A DNA stretch of 64,000 nucleotides from Segetibacter koreensis DSM 18137 (GTDB taxonomy: Bacteria; Bacteroidota; Bacteroidia; Chitinophagales; Chitinophagaceae). This document shows, one piece after another, positions 28,411-36,540 of this stretch (the stretch's first letter is position 1; each line of letters opens with the position of its first letter). A model generated the notes under the pieces. That model was not told where the DNA came from. It made no database searches and saw nothing but the letters and a program-made list of their open reading frames with translations. The DNA is taken from the NCBI RefSeq assembly GCF_000374045.1, contig NZ_KB893370.1, forward strand, positions 124,001-188,000. The letters run 5' to 3'. Made by a program: the position numbers and the translations under genes.

Positions 28411-28645
28411 AGACCTATACCACTATTATGAACAGACACATTAACAGTCATACAAAAATGAAATTAAAAAAATTTATAATTAACTGACAGACAGACTCCT
28501 CAGTGTGATAATTAGTATTAAGAATAAATATTTTGTGATAACAATACAATATTGTAATGTTTAGATAATAATAGAGGCTATAAGCAGAGATAGTTTTTTT
28601 ATAACTTATAATTTATGAAATTCGCTGCTTATTTCAATTTGATGT

Positions 28646-30247
28646 ATGGAAAATAGAAAGTTGCAGGTATGGCTTCCGCTACTGTTTTCGGTTATAATGG
28701 TAGCAGGAATGGTGATTGGATACAAATTGCGCGAAGAGTCTGGCATTAAAAATTTCTTTACAATAAACAACAAAACATCTTTCCAGGAGGTGTTAGACCT
28801 GGTAAGCTTAAAATATGTAGACCAGGTAGCCACAGATTCACTTAGCAACAATGCCATCAATGATGTACTTCACCATCTTGATCCACATTCTGTGTTTATC
28901 CCTGCAAGTGATCTTGATTATGTTAATGATGATCTTAGAGGAAATTTTAGTGGCATTGGCGTAGAATTTCAGATGTTTTATGACACTGTCAATGTTTTAA
29001 ATGTGCTTCCGGACGGCCCTTCTGAAAGGGCTGGGCTGCAAGTGGGTGATAAGTTTTTGAAAGTAAACGATAGTATATCTATAGCTGGCAAACATTTACA
29101 ACCCAACGACATAAGAAGATTACTAAGGGGTGAAAACGGAAGTATAGTTAAGTTGACGGTTATGCGCGATAGGCAAATTATTCCCTTCAATGTAAGCAGG
29201 GGAACAATTCCCGTTCCTTCGGTGGATGCGTCATATATGATTACTCCCTCAACAGGCTTTATACATATAAATAAATTCGCAGAAAGTACGTACCGGGAGT
29301 TTATGAGATCTTTAGAAAACTTACAGGCTCAGCACATGCAAAAACTTATTCTGGATCTTAGGGGAAATGGAGGAGGCCTGCTGGGTGTGGCAGTAAATAT
29401 TGCCGATGAATTTTTAGATGGAAATAAGTTAATAGTATATACGAAAGGGAGCCATGTACCAAAATATGAGTACAAATGTAAAAGAGATGGACTGTTTGAA
29501 ACGGGAGATCTTGTTTTGTTGGTAGATGAAGGCTCAGCCAGTGCAAGTGAGGTGCTTACTGGAGCGCTGCAGGACTGGGACAGAGCAACTATTGTAGGCC
29601 GCCGCACTTTTGGCAAAGGCCTGGTACAAGAGCAATTTCAGCTCACTGATGGATCTGCTTTAAGACTTACTGTTGCACGTTATTACTCCCCTTTAGGCAG
29701 AAACATTCAAAAATCTTATAAACAAGGTTATGAAAAATATGAGGAAGAAGTGATGAACAGGTTTCATGATGGTGAGGTACTGAAAGGTGATACAACAAAA
29801 AAATCGGGGCCTGCTTTTAAAACACCAAAAGGCAGAATTGTATATGGCGGAGGTGGCATTACTCCTGATATTTATGTGCCTTTTGACACAGCAAGCATGG
29901 GTAATGAAGTGATGAAGCTTTATCTGAAGGGAACCTTAAGTAATTTTATTTATACTTATTTTATTGAGCATAAAGAACAGTTTAACCAGTATAAAAAAGC
30001 AGCAGACATTGTAGCCTTTAAAGCGGGTGAAGATGAATGGAATGCCTTGAAAAAATTTGCTGTAAGGGATTCAATTGATCTTAATAAAGTAAGCGAGAAA
30101 GACAAATCTCTCATTATAAAACGAATTCCTTCACTTGTGGCGAGGCAAATATGGAGATACGAAGGCTATTATGAAGTAATGAACCGATCAGATGACTTTG
30201 TACAGAAAGCGTTACAGGTGTTAAACGAGAAGGATATTCAGAAATAA
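28646..30247 (+). CDS. S41-family C-terminal processing peptidase
   Basis: 533 residues. An N-terminal membrane anchor (about 8-27) puts it in the periplasm. A PDZ domain (about 95-180, FSGIGVEFQM to VTR-like strand) precedes the S41 core with catalytic S299 in GSASASE and K324 in RRTFGKGLVQ, 25 residues apart as in CtpA. It would trim or degrade periplasmic proteins from a hydrophobic C-terminus. The tail after about 400 is an extra helical domain seen in Bacteroidota members. Single-gene unit; the PLP enzyme gene follows on the same strand after 143 bp with its own promoter. Confidence 0.9.
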   Translation: MENRKLQVWLPLLFSVIMVAGMVIGYKLREESGIKNFFTINNKTSFQEVLDLVSLKYVDQVATDSLSNNAINDVLHHLDPHSVFIPASDLDYVNDDLRGNFSGIGVEFQMFYDTVNVLNVLPDGPSERAGLQVGDKFLKVNDSISIAGKHLQPNDIRRLLRGENGSIVKLTVMRDRQIIPFNVSRGTIPVPSVDASYMITPSTGFIHINKFAESTYREFMRSLENLQAQHMQKLILDLRGNGGGLLGVAVNIADEFLDGNKLIVYTKGSHVPKYEYKCKRDGLFETGDLVLLVDEGSASASEVLTGALQDWDRATIVGRRTFGKGLVQEQFQLTDGSALRLTVARYYSPLGRNIQKSYKQGYEKYEEEVMNRFHDGEVLKGDTTKKSGPAFKTPKGRIVYGGGGITPDIYVPFDTASMGNEVMKLYLKGTLSNFIYTYFIEHKEQFNQYKKAADIVAFKAGEDEWNALKKFAVRDSIDLNKVSEKDKSLIIKRIPSLVARQIWRYEGYYEVMNRSDDFVQKALQVLNEKDIQK

Positions 30248-30363
30248 AAGAGACAAAATCCCTCATTCGTTCATTTTTTTAAGATCGAAAGGATTATTAT
30301 GCTCTTATTGCTTCTTTCCTTTTCACGTGCGTGTACTTCTTAGTCTACCTTGTATCCATTTAT

Positions 30364-30371
30364 TACCTTTG
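30364..30371 (+). promoter_or_regulatory. Likely -7 promoter element of the cystathionine beta-synthase gene
   Basis: TACCTTTG, an exact TAnnTTTG element, 19 bp before the start codon at 30391. A -33 element is not obvious. Confidence 0.45.
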
Positions 30372-30390
30372 AGTAAAAATTAAGCTTGCT

Positions 30391-31746
30391 ATGTGGCTAA
30401 ACAGTATTCTTGAAACAATTGGAAATACCCCGCTAATTAAGTTAAATAACATTACTAAAGACCTTCCCTGCACTGTTCTTGCAAAAGTCGAATATTTTAA
30501 TCCTGGTAATTCTATTAAAGACCGCATGGCCGTAAAAATGCTGGAAGTAGCAGAAAAGGAAGGTAAGATAAAACCAGGCGGAACCATTATAGAAGGTACC
30601 AGTGGTAACACAGGTATGGGGCTTGCATTGGCTGCAGTTGTAAAAGGATACAAATGCATCTTTACCACAACGGACAAGCAGTCAAAAGAAAAAGTTGATA
30701 TTTTAAAAGCAGTAGGTGCAGAAGTAATTGTGTGCCCAACGAATGTAGAACCAGAAGATCCACACAGCTATTATTCCGTAGCGAAAAGATTACCAAAAGA
30801 AATTCCTAATTCATTTTACATGAATCAGTATGATAATCTTTCTAACCGTCAGGCGCATTATGAGACTACCGGCCCTGAAATATGGGAACAGACAGAGGGA
30901 AAGATAACCCACCTGGTAATTGCCACAGGAACCGGAGGTACCATAACAGGTACCGGAAAATATTTAAAGGAAAAAAACAAAAACATACAAGTTTGGGCAA
31001 TAGACGTTTATGGTTCTTTACTTAAAAAGTTTTTTGATACCGGCAAAGTCGATCCCAATGAAGTGCATCCATATATAACAGAAGGAATAGGTGAAGATTT
31101 TGTACCCGACAATTATGACATGAGTGTTATAGATAGGTTTGAACAGGTTACTGATAAAGCAGGAGCTATAATGGCCAGGCGTATATCAAGAGAAGAAGGA
31201 ATTTTTGTAGGCTACAGTGCAGGCACATCGCTGCAGGGATTGATGCAATTGAAAGATAAATTGAAAAAAGATGATTTGGTAGTGGTCATATTCGCTGATC
31301 ATGGCAGCCGGTATGTAGGCAAGATTTATAACGACCAATGGATGATGGAGCGCGGTTTTTTTGACGTTAAAACATGTAAAGATTTAATAAGTGCCAGAGG
31401 AAGTACAAAACTGGTAACTGTTGATGCAAACCAAACCGTAGCAGAAGCTGTCGAATTGATGCGCAAATATGACATAGAACATATACCCGTAGCAGATGGA
31501 GAAAATTTGATTGGAGCTTTAAGTGAAGGAGGCCTGTTTCAAAAAATATTCTCTAATCCTGAAATAAAAACTTCTACCATTAAAACTGTTATGGAACCTC
31601 CCTACCCTATTGTATCTTTTGATACACCTTTGGAAAGACTTGGCGGACTAATAACAAAAGGCAATGGCGCCGTTATGGCGAAGGATGAAAGCGGCAATGT
31701 GCACATCGTAACGAAGTATGATGTAATTCAAAGTTTAGCCAAATAA
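30391..31746 (+). CDS. cbs: Cystathionine beta-synthase (PLP domain plus CBS pair)
   Basis: 451 residues. The fold-type II PLP domain carries the Schiff-base lysine K43 in NPGNSIKDRMA, the phosphate loop SGNTG, and ATGTGGT. The C-terminal 110 residues are two CBS modules, an arrangement typical of cystathionine beta-synthase and its bacterial relatives rather than of plain cysteine synthase. It condenses serine (or O-acetylserine) with homocysteine or sulfide. The regulatory ligand of the CBS pair (S-adenosylmethionine in mammals) cannot be judged here. Confidence 0.85.
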   Translation: MWLNSILETIGNTPLIKLNNITKDLPCTVLAKVEYFNPGNSIKDRMAVKMLEVAEKEGKIKPGGTIIEGTSGNTGMGLALAAVVKGYKCIFTTTDKQSKEKVDILKAVGAEVIVCPTNVEPEDPHSYYSVAKRLPKEIPNSFYMNQYDNLSNRQAHYETTGPEIWEQTEGKITHLVIATGTGGTITGTGKYLKEKNKNIQVWAIDVYGSLLKKFFDTGKVDPNEVHPYITEGIGEDFVPDNYDMSVIDRFEQVTDKAGAIMARRISREEGIFVGYSAGTSLQGLMQLKDKLKKDDLVVVIFADHGSRYVGKIYNDQWMMERGFFDVKTCKDLISARGSTKLVTVDANQTVAEAVELMRKYDIEHIPVADGENLIGALSEGGLFQKIFSNPEIKTSTIKTVMEPPYPIVSFDTPLERLGGLITKGNGAVMAKDESGNVHIVTKYDVIQSLAK

Positions 31747-31790
31747 AAACGATTAGCAGTATTTTTTGAAGCGTCAATTGACTTTATTTA

Positions 31791-31836
31791 GTATGAATGA
31801 TGATTTTCAAAACTATTTGAAAATCATCATTCATAT
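31791..31836. terminator. Bidirectional hairpin terminator, 20-bp perfect stem
   Basis: Arms 31792-31811 and 31816-31835 pair without a mismatch around the 4-base loop ACTA, with a further G-T pair outside. It lies between the converging cystathionine beta-synthase and acidic small-protein genes, so it can end both transcripts. A U-run is not marked on either side. Confidence 0.6.
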
Positions 31837-31866
31837 CATCTCATAAAGATCTTGTGTAAAAATCGT

Positions 31867-32103
31867 TTAATCAGTAATATCTTTCTCTTCGGAGCCCGAT
31901 GAGCCGGTTTTAGGCGGTTCCCAAACAATTTGATCGGCTTCTTCTACCGTTAAATCGTTTTCTTCAAGGTCTTCTTCATCCAATGGAGGGTCGGTATCTT
32001 CATTAGCTGATTCTGCTGCCTCATTTTTTTCTATAAAGTCTGGCGAGCTATTTTCCTCTTCCTGGCGGTATTTTGGAAGCTTGCTGTCATTTTGAATATT
32101 CAT
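31867..32103 (-). CDS. Small acidic protein, function unknown
   Basis: 78 residues, about a third Asp or Glu (PLDEEDLEENDLTVEEAD), with no hydrophobic core or signal peptide, so probably disordered. It lies 81 bp after the TPR gene on the same strand. No family recognised; the reading frame is supported by position and by the terminator beyond its stop, not by a known domain. Confidence 0.45.
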   Translation of the reverse strand: MNIQNDSKLPKYRQEEENSSPDFIEKNEAAESANEDTDPPLDEEDLEENDLTVEEADQIVWEPPKTGSSGSEEKDITD

Positions 32104-32184
32104 AATAGTAGTTTTTCCTTCATGTTTGCAACTTTTGGACCGTGGTGTTTAACCATTTTGTTTTGCTTATCGCAAAATAAGAAG

Positions 32185-32496
32185 TTAGTACAGCAGGTCT
32201 TCATAAGCGCCTTGTAATTCATTATAACTATGCTGATCGCCTGCTTTTTTTGCGGCTGCCATTCCCTTTTCATACCATTGTATCGCCTCTGCATTATTTC
32301 CGGCTCGCTCAAGCAACTTTGCCAAATGATAATAGCTTCCTACGTAGGCAGCATCTCGTTCTAAGAGATTTTCGAACAGTTTTCGAGCTTCACCATCTTC
32401 GCCGATTTTTATATATTCCAACGCAAGGGCATGTTGCAAAAAGCTATCTGCAGGAGATGTGATAAGATACTCCTTCAGTTTATTTATCCTGTCCAT
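32185..32496 (-). CDS. Short tetratricopeptide-repeat protein
   Basis: 103 residues made of about two to three TPR helices: FLQHALALEYIKIGEDGEARKL, then GSYYHLAKLLERAGNNAEA with the A-x-x-Y/L-pattern and EAIQWYEKGM. Cytosolic, likely a protein-binding adaptor. Divergent from the ETF beta gene. Its partner is not evident. Confidence 0.75.
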   Translation of the reverse strand: MDRINKLKEYLITSPADSFLQHALALEYIKIGEDGEARKLFENLLERDAAYVGSYYHLAKLLERAGNNAEAIQWYEKGMAAAKKAGDQHSYNELQGAYEDLLY

Positions 32497-32547
32497 AATA
32501 ATTTTTATAAATAAAATTCTTAGAAAATGTTTTTAAAATAAGAAACT

Positions 32548-32555
32548 TATATTTG
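32548..32555 (+). promoter_or_regulatory. Likely -7 promoter element of etfB
   Basis: TATATTTG matches TAnnTTTG 49 bp before the chosen etfB start at 32605, which leaves a normal leader and argues against the in-frame ATG at 32566. Confidence 0.4.
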
Positions 32556-32604
32556 TAATAAGTAGTTGCATAAACAACTTTATTATATTCTTCAATTGCC
32601 AAAT

Positions 32605-33351
32605 ATGAAAATATTAGTTTGTATAAGCAAAACACCGGATACAACGGCAAAAATAGCGTTCAAAAACGGTAATAGTCAATTTGACGATAATGGCGTTCAA
32701 TGGATCATAAATCCTTACGACGAATGGTACGCATTGGTGCGTGCTATTGAGTTAAAAGAAAAAGATGCTTCAACAGTTTTGCATTTAGTGAATGTTGGAG
32801 GTGCGGATGCGGACCCAATTATACGAAAAGCACTTGCCTTAGGCGGAGATGAAGCCATAAGGATAAATACCACTGATTTGCACGACAGCTTTTATGTTGC
32901 TTCCCAAATAGCAGAAGTAGCAAGGAACGGTGGTTATGATCTAATATTTACAGGAAAAGAAACGATTGATTACAATGGCTCGTCTATAGGTGGAATGGTT
33001 GCGGAACTGGTTGGCCTTCCTTACATATCTTTGGCTACACACTTTGAAATAAGTGGCGCAACTGCAACTGTAACACGTGAAATTGAAGGCGGTGAAGAAG
33101 TTGATGAGGTATCGCTACCTGTAGTCGTAAGTTGTCAGAAAGGTATGGCTGAGGCCAGGATACCGAATATGCGCGGCATCATGTCAGCACGTACAAAACC
33201 CTTGAAAGTAGTAGAACCTATTGAAGCACCCGTCTTTACAACTATACAAAACTTTGAACTTCCACCACCGAAAGCCGGTGTTAAACTTATCAATCCTGAC
33301 AATCTGAGTGAATTGGTTAGACTGCTACACGAGGAAGCAAAAGTAATTTAA
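32605..33351 (+). CDS. etfB: Electron transfer flavoprotein beta subunit
   Basis: 248 residues from MKILVCISKTPDT at 32605, the usual beta-subunit opening (an upstream ATG at 32566 adds 13 foreign residues). Family motifs include WIINPYDEWYALVRAIEL and LIFTGKETIDYNGSSIGGMVAELVG style segments and the CQKGMAEARIPNMRGIM signature. It binds AMP and forms the heterodimer with EtfA (next gene, 130 bp downstream), carrying electrons from acyl-CoA dehydrogenases to the quinone pool. Confidence 0.93.
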   Translation: MKILVCISKTPDTTAKIAFKNGNSQFDDNGVQWIINPYDEWYALVRAIELKEKDASTVLHLVNVGGADADPIIRKALALGGDEAIRINTTDLHDSFYVASQIAEVARNGGYDLIFTGKETIDYNGSSIGGMVAELVGLPYISLATHFEISGATATVTREIEGGEEVDEVSLPVVVSCQKGMAEARIPNMRGIMSARTKPLKVVEPIEAPVFTTIQNFELPPPKAGVKLINPDNLSELVRLLHEEAKVI

Positions 33352-33481
33352 TTCCGAACCGGGTTTGAAGACTATAGAATGAACGACGTAAAACATATCC
33401 TCTCACAGTATTTAATTTTTTTGAAATAACTGAGTTTCTAATTGGTTTCAATTTTTCATTCAATTTAAAATTTCAAATTTC

Positions 33482-34441
33482 ATGGTTCTAATATTTGCAG
33501 ATCAAACAGATGGCCAATTTAAAAAGACAACATTTGAAGCGCTATCTTATGGAGCTAAAGTGGCTGAACAGCTAGGTGTACATGCAGAAGCTTTAGTGCT
33601 GGGAACCGTAAATGAAAATCTTAATTCATTAGGAAAATATGGGGTAACTAAAGTACACCACGTTCGAAACGAGGTATTAAATAGTTTTGATGCCCAGGTA
33701 TATACCCAGGTAATTTCAGAAGCAGTAAAGGCAACAGGAGCAAAAGTAGTTGTTGTAGCACACAATAATACTGGTAGGGCTATTGCAGGAAGATTGTCTG
33801 CACGCTTAAAAGCTGCCATGGTTCCTGCAGCAGTTAGCTTACCCGACACAACCGGTGGTTTTATAGTTAAGAAAGTTGTTTTTAGCGGAAAAGCTTTTGC
33901 CAATGTTTCATTAAATACAGATATTAAGATCATTTCACTAAATATGAATGCTTTTAAAATAGCAGCTGTTGAAGGCACGGCAGAGGTAAGTGTACTGGAT
34001 ATTCCTGTGGAGGCGGCTAAAGTAAAAGTGGTTGCTACCAACAAGGTAACAGGTGAAATACCACTAACTGAAGCAACCCGTGTGGTAAGCGCCGGTCGTG
34101 GTTTAAAAGGGCCTGAAAATTGGGGATTAGTTGAAAATCTTGCTAAAGCGCTTAATGCTGCGTTAGCATGTAGCCGCCCCGTTGCAGACTCTGGTTGGAG
34201 ACCGCATCATGAGCATGTGGGCCAAACAGGCATAGCAATAGCTCCCAACCTTTATGTGGCGGCGGGCATCTCAGGGGCTATACAACATCTCGCCGGGGTA
34301 AACAGAAGTAAAGTAATTGTGGTGATTAACAAGGACCCTGAAGCTCCATTTTTTAAAGCAGCGGACTACGGGGTGGTTGGTGATGTCTTTGAAGTATTAC
34401 CAAAACTTACAGACGAAGTACAAAAGTTTAAAGGAGTCTAA
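33482..34441 (+). CDS. etfA: Electron transfer flavoprotein alpha subunit
   Basis: 319 residues, normal length. The C-terminal FAD domain has AGRGLKGPENWGLVENLA, ADSGWRPHHEHVGQTG and LYVAAGISGAIQHLAG. It holds the FAD that shuttles electrons between acyl-CoA dehydrogenases and ETF dehydrogenase. Transcribed with etfB. A bidirectional hairpin follows at 34644-34660. Confidence 0.95.
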   Translation: MVLIFADQTDGQFKKTTFEALSYGAKVAEQLGVHAEALVLGTVNENLNSLGKYGVTKVHHVRNEVLNSFDAQVYTQVISEAVKATGAKVVVVAHNNTGRAIAGRLSARLKAAMVPAAVSLPDTTGGFIVKKVVFSGKAFANVSLNTDIKIISLNMNAFKIAAVEGTAEVSVLDIPVEAAKVKVVATNKVTGEIPLTEATRVVSAGRGLKGPENWGLVENLAKALNAALACSRPVADSGWRPHHEHVGQTGIAIAPNLYVAAGISGAIQHLAGVNRSKVIVVINKDPEAPFFKAADYGVVGDVFEVLPKLTDEVQKFKGV

Positions 34442-34639
34442 TAAAAAATAATTATTCTTATTCAAGCTGTAGTATTATTTTTCCTTGTTTCTTTTTAATC
34501 CGCAATTAAAAAGTCCATCAACACATTTTGAATATGAAAGAAGGCTGAAAATAGTGCCTAACACTAAAAAAAGTTTATACATAAAGACGAGGTCCACGAA
34601 TTGCCCCTGTTTAGTATCTACTTAAAAAGTCTCTTCAAT

Positions 34640-34666
34640 AAAAAGCTGCACCGGGCAGCTCTTTCT
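34640..34666. terminator. Bidirectional terminator between etfA and the E2 gene
   Basis: Arms AGCTGC (34644-34649) and GCAGCT (34655-34660) with loop ACCGG, flanked by an A-run on the left and T-rich TTTCTT on the right, so it works for both converging transcripts. Confidence 0.55.
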
Positions 34667-34683
34667 TAATCTAAAATCAAAAA

Positions 34684-36291
34684 TTATAGTTCTAATAATG
34701 TTTTAACCGGGTCTTTACCAAATAACAATAATTCAGGAGTTTCCAATAGTTCTTTAACCCTCACAAGAAAACTTACGCTTTCACGTCCGTCAATGATTCT
34801 ATGGTCATAACTCAAGGCGAGATACATCATCGGTTTTACAACGACTTGTCCGTTAACCGCCATTGGTCTTTCCTGTATTTTATGCATACCCAGAATAGCA
34901 CTCTGAGGAATATTGATAATAGGTGTTGACATCAACGATCCAAACACTCCACCGTTTGTAATTGTAAAAGTTCCTCCCTGCATTTCTGCCATTGACAATT
35001 TATTTTCCCTTGCTTTCCCTGCAAGTTCAACCACTTTCTTTTCTATTTCAGCCATGCTCAGGCTTTCAGCATTTCTTATAACTGGAACTACCAAACCTTT
35101 TGGAGCAGAAACTGCAATGGAAATATCGCAATAATCATGGTAAATAATAGAGTCGCCATCGATGTATGCGTTTACTGAGGGCCACTCCTGTAACGCGTAA
35201 CAAACAGCTTTCGTAAAAAAGCTCATGAAGCCAAGATTAGTGCCATGTTTTTCTTTAAACTTATCTTTAAATTGAGTACGAAGCGCCATTATACGGCTCA
35301 TATCTACTTCATTAAAAGTAGTAAGCATTGCCGTTGTATTTTTTGCCTCAACCAATCTGCGGCTGACCGTCTTGCGAAGGTTGCTCATCTTTTCGGTGCG
35401 CTCATTACGGCTAAATAATTCCTGTCCTGCAACTGCTTTTTTACCCGGATTCGCCAAAGCCTGCAAAACATCATTTTTCATTATTTTACCATTAAAGCCA
35501 GAAGCAGTTATGGCCGAAGCTTCTACTTTCTTATCAGCTATTATAGCTGCTGCAACGGGAGTAGCTTTTAAATTATTAGGAATGGATGTTACAGGCGCCT
35601 GCGCAGCAGGTTGAGCAGGAGTTGATGCGGGTGATGGTGCTTGTGCTGCAGGTTTTGCTTCTGCCGTTGGTTGAGAAACTGAAGCACTTACTGCTACATC
35701 ACTATCGATGGTAGCTATAATATCTCCTATTTTTAAGGTTTCACCTTCCTTTGCTTTTAATGATAACTTGCCGGCTTGCTCTGCATTTAATTCAAAAGTT
35801 GCTTTTTCGCTTTCAAGTTCGGCAATCACTTCATCAAGTTGTACAAGATCGCCTTCCTTTTTAAGCCATTTCACTAAGGTAACTTCAGTAATTGACTCTC
35901 CAACGGTCGGTACTTTAATATCAATAATTCCTTTTCCGGCTGCAACTGGTGTTGCCGCGGAAGTAGGGGCAGGCTCAGAAACTGCCGGTTGATTTGGTTG
36001 TGTTTGAGCGACAGGGGCTGGTTGGCTTGCAATAGAGCCTGCATCAACAGATTTTTGCGCAGTTTCATCAATTTGAGCGAGTACGTCTCCTATGTTTAGT
36101 GTATCTCCTTCAGCCGCTTTTGTTTTTAGTACACCTGCTTTTTCTGCATTTACTTCAAAGGTTGCTTTTTCACTTTCAAACTCAGCAATCACTTCATCTC
36201 TCTCTACGTAATCTCCATCCTTTTTTATCCATTTTACAAGTGTTACTTCTGTTATTGACTCGCCAATCGCCGGAACTTTTATGTCGATCAT
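34684..36291 (-). CDS. sucB: 2-oxoglutarate dehydrogenase E2 (succinyltransferase) with two lipoyl domains
   Basis: 535 residues, longer than the usual ~400 because the lipoyl domain is doubled: residues 1-75 with lipoyl-lysine K42 in ESEKATFE, and 121-197 with K163 in the same motif. Ala/Pro/Gln-rich linkers separate them. A peripheral-subunit-binding region (about 240-285, [11 protein letters not shown]) and the catalytic acyltransferase follow, with [10 protein letters not shown] giving the HxxxDG active site. GESITEV near each lipoyl start marks the succinyl type. It passes succinyl groups to CoA in the E1-E2-E3 complex. The E1 gene is upstream but separated by a terminator; E3 is not in the window. 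Confidence 0.93.
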   Translation of the reverse strand: MIDIKVPAIGESITEVTLVKWIKKDGDYVERDEVIAEFESEKATFEVNAEKAGVLKTKAAEGDTLNIGDVLAQIDETAQKSVDAGSIASQPAPVAQTQPNQPAVSEPAPTSAATPVAAGKGIIDIKVPTVGESITEVTLVKWLKKEGDLVQLDEVIAELESEKATFELNAEQAGKLSLKAKEGETLKIGDIIATIDSDVAVSASVSQPTAEAKPAAQAPSPASTPAQPAAQAPVTSIPNNLKATPVAAAIIADKKVEASAITASGFNGKIMKNDVLQALANPGKKAVAGQELFSRNERTEKMSNLRKTVSRRLVEAKNTTAMLTTFNEVDMSRIMALRTQFKDKFKEKHGTNLGFMSFFTKAVCYALQEWPSVNAYIDGDSIIYHDYCDISIAVSAPKGLVVPVIRNAESLSMAEIEKKVVELAGKARENKLSMAEMQGGTFTITNGGVFGSLMSTPIINIPQSAILGMHKIQERPMAVNGQVVVKPMMYLALSYDHRIIDGRESVSFLVRVKELLETPELLLFGKDPVKTLLEL

Positions 36292-36456
36292 ACCAAGATT
36301 TTAAGTTTTGCAAATTTCGGGGAAATAAGTTGTTTTTTTATGGAAATTTAAAGAAGATTATTAAATGCTTTATATAGCTAAAAAATAACCTTCACGCCAG
36401 CTTTTAAGAAGCAACAACTACTGATCTTACAATTCATCGATTATGTTTCTTAAAGA

Positions 36457-36501
36457 TGAAAAAAGGCATGGAAGAAGTTTTATATGCTCCTTTCATACCT
36501 T
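36457..36501 (-). terminator. Intrinsic terminator after the E1 gene
   Basis: On the minus strand AAGGTATGAAAG (36490-36501) pairs with CTTCCATGCCTT (36463-36474), 11 of 12 positions if G-U is counted, and is followed by a run of six T. It separates E1 from E2. Confidence 0.6.
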
Positions 36502-36540
36502 ATTTATCTAAAAGTATTTATTCTTAAAAAGAAATTATTT

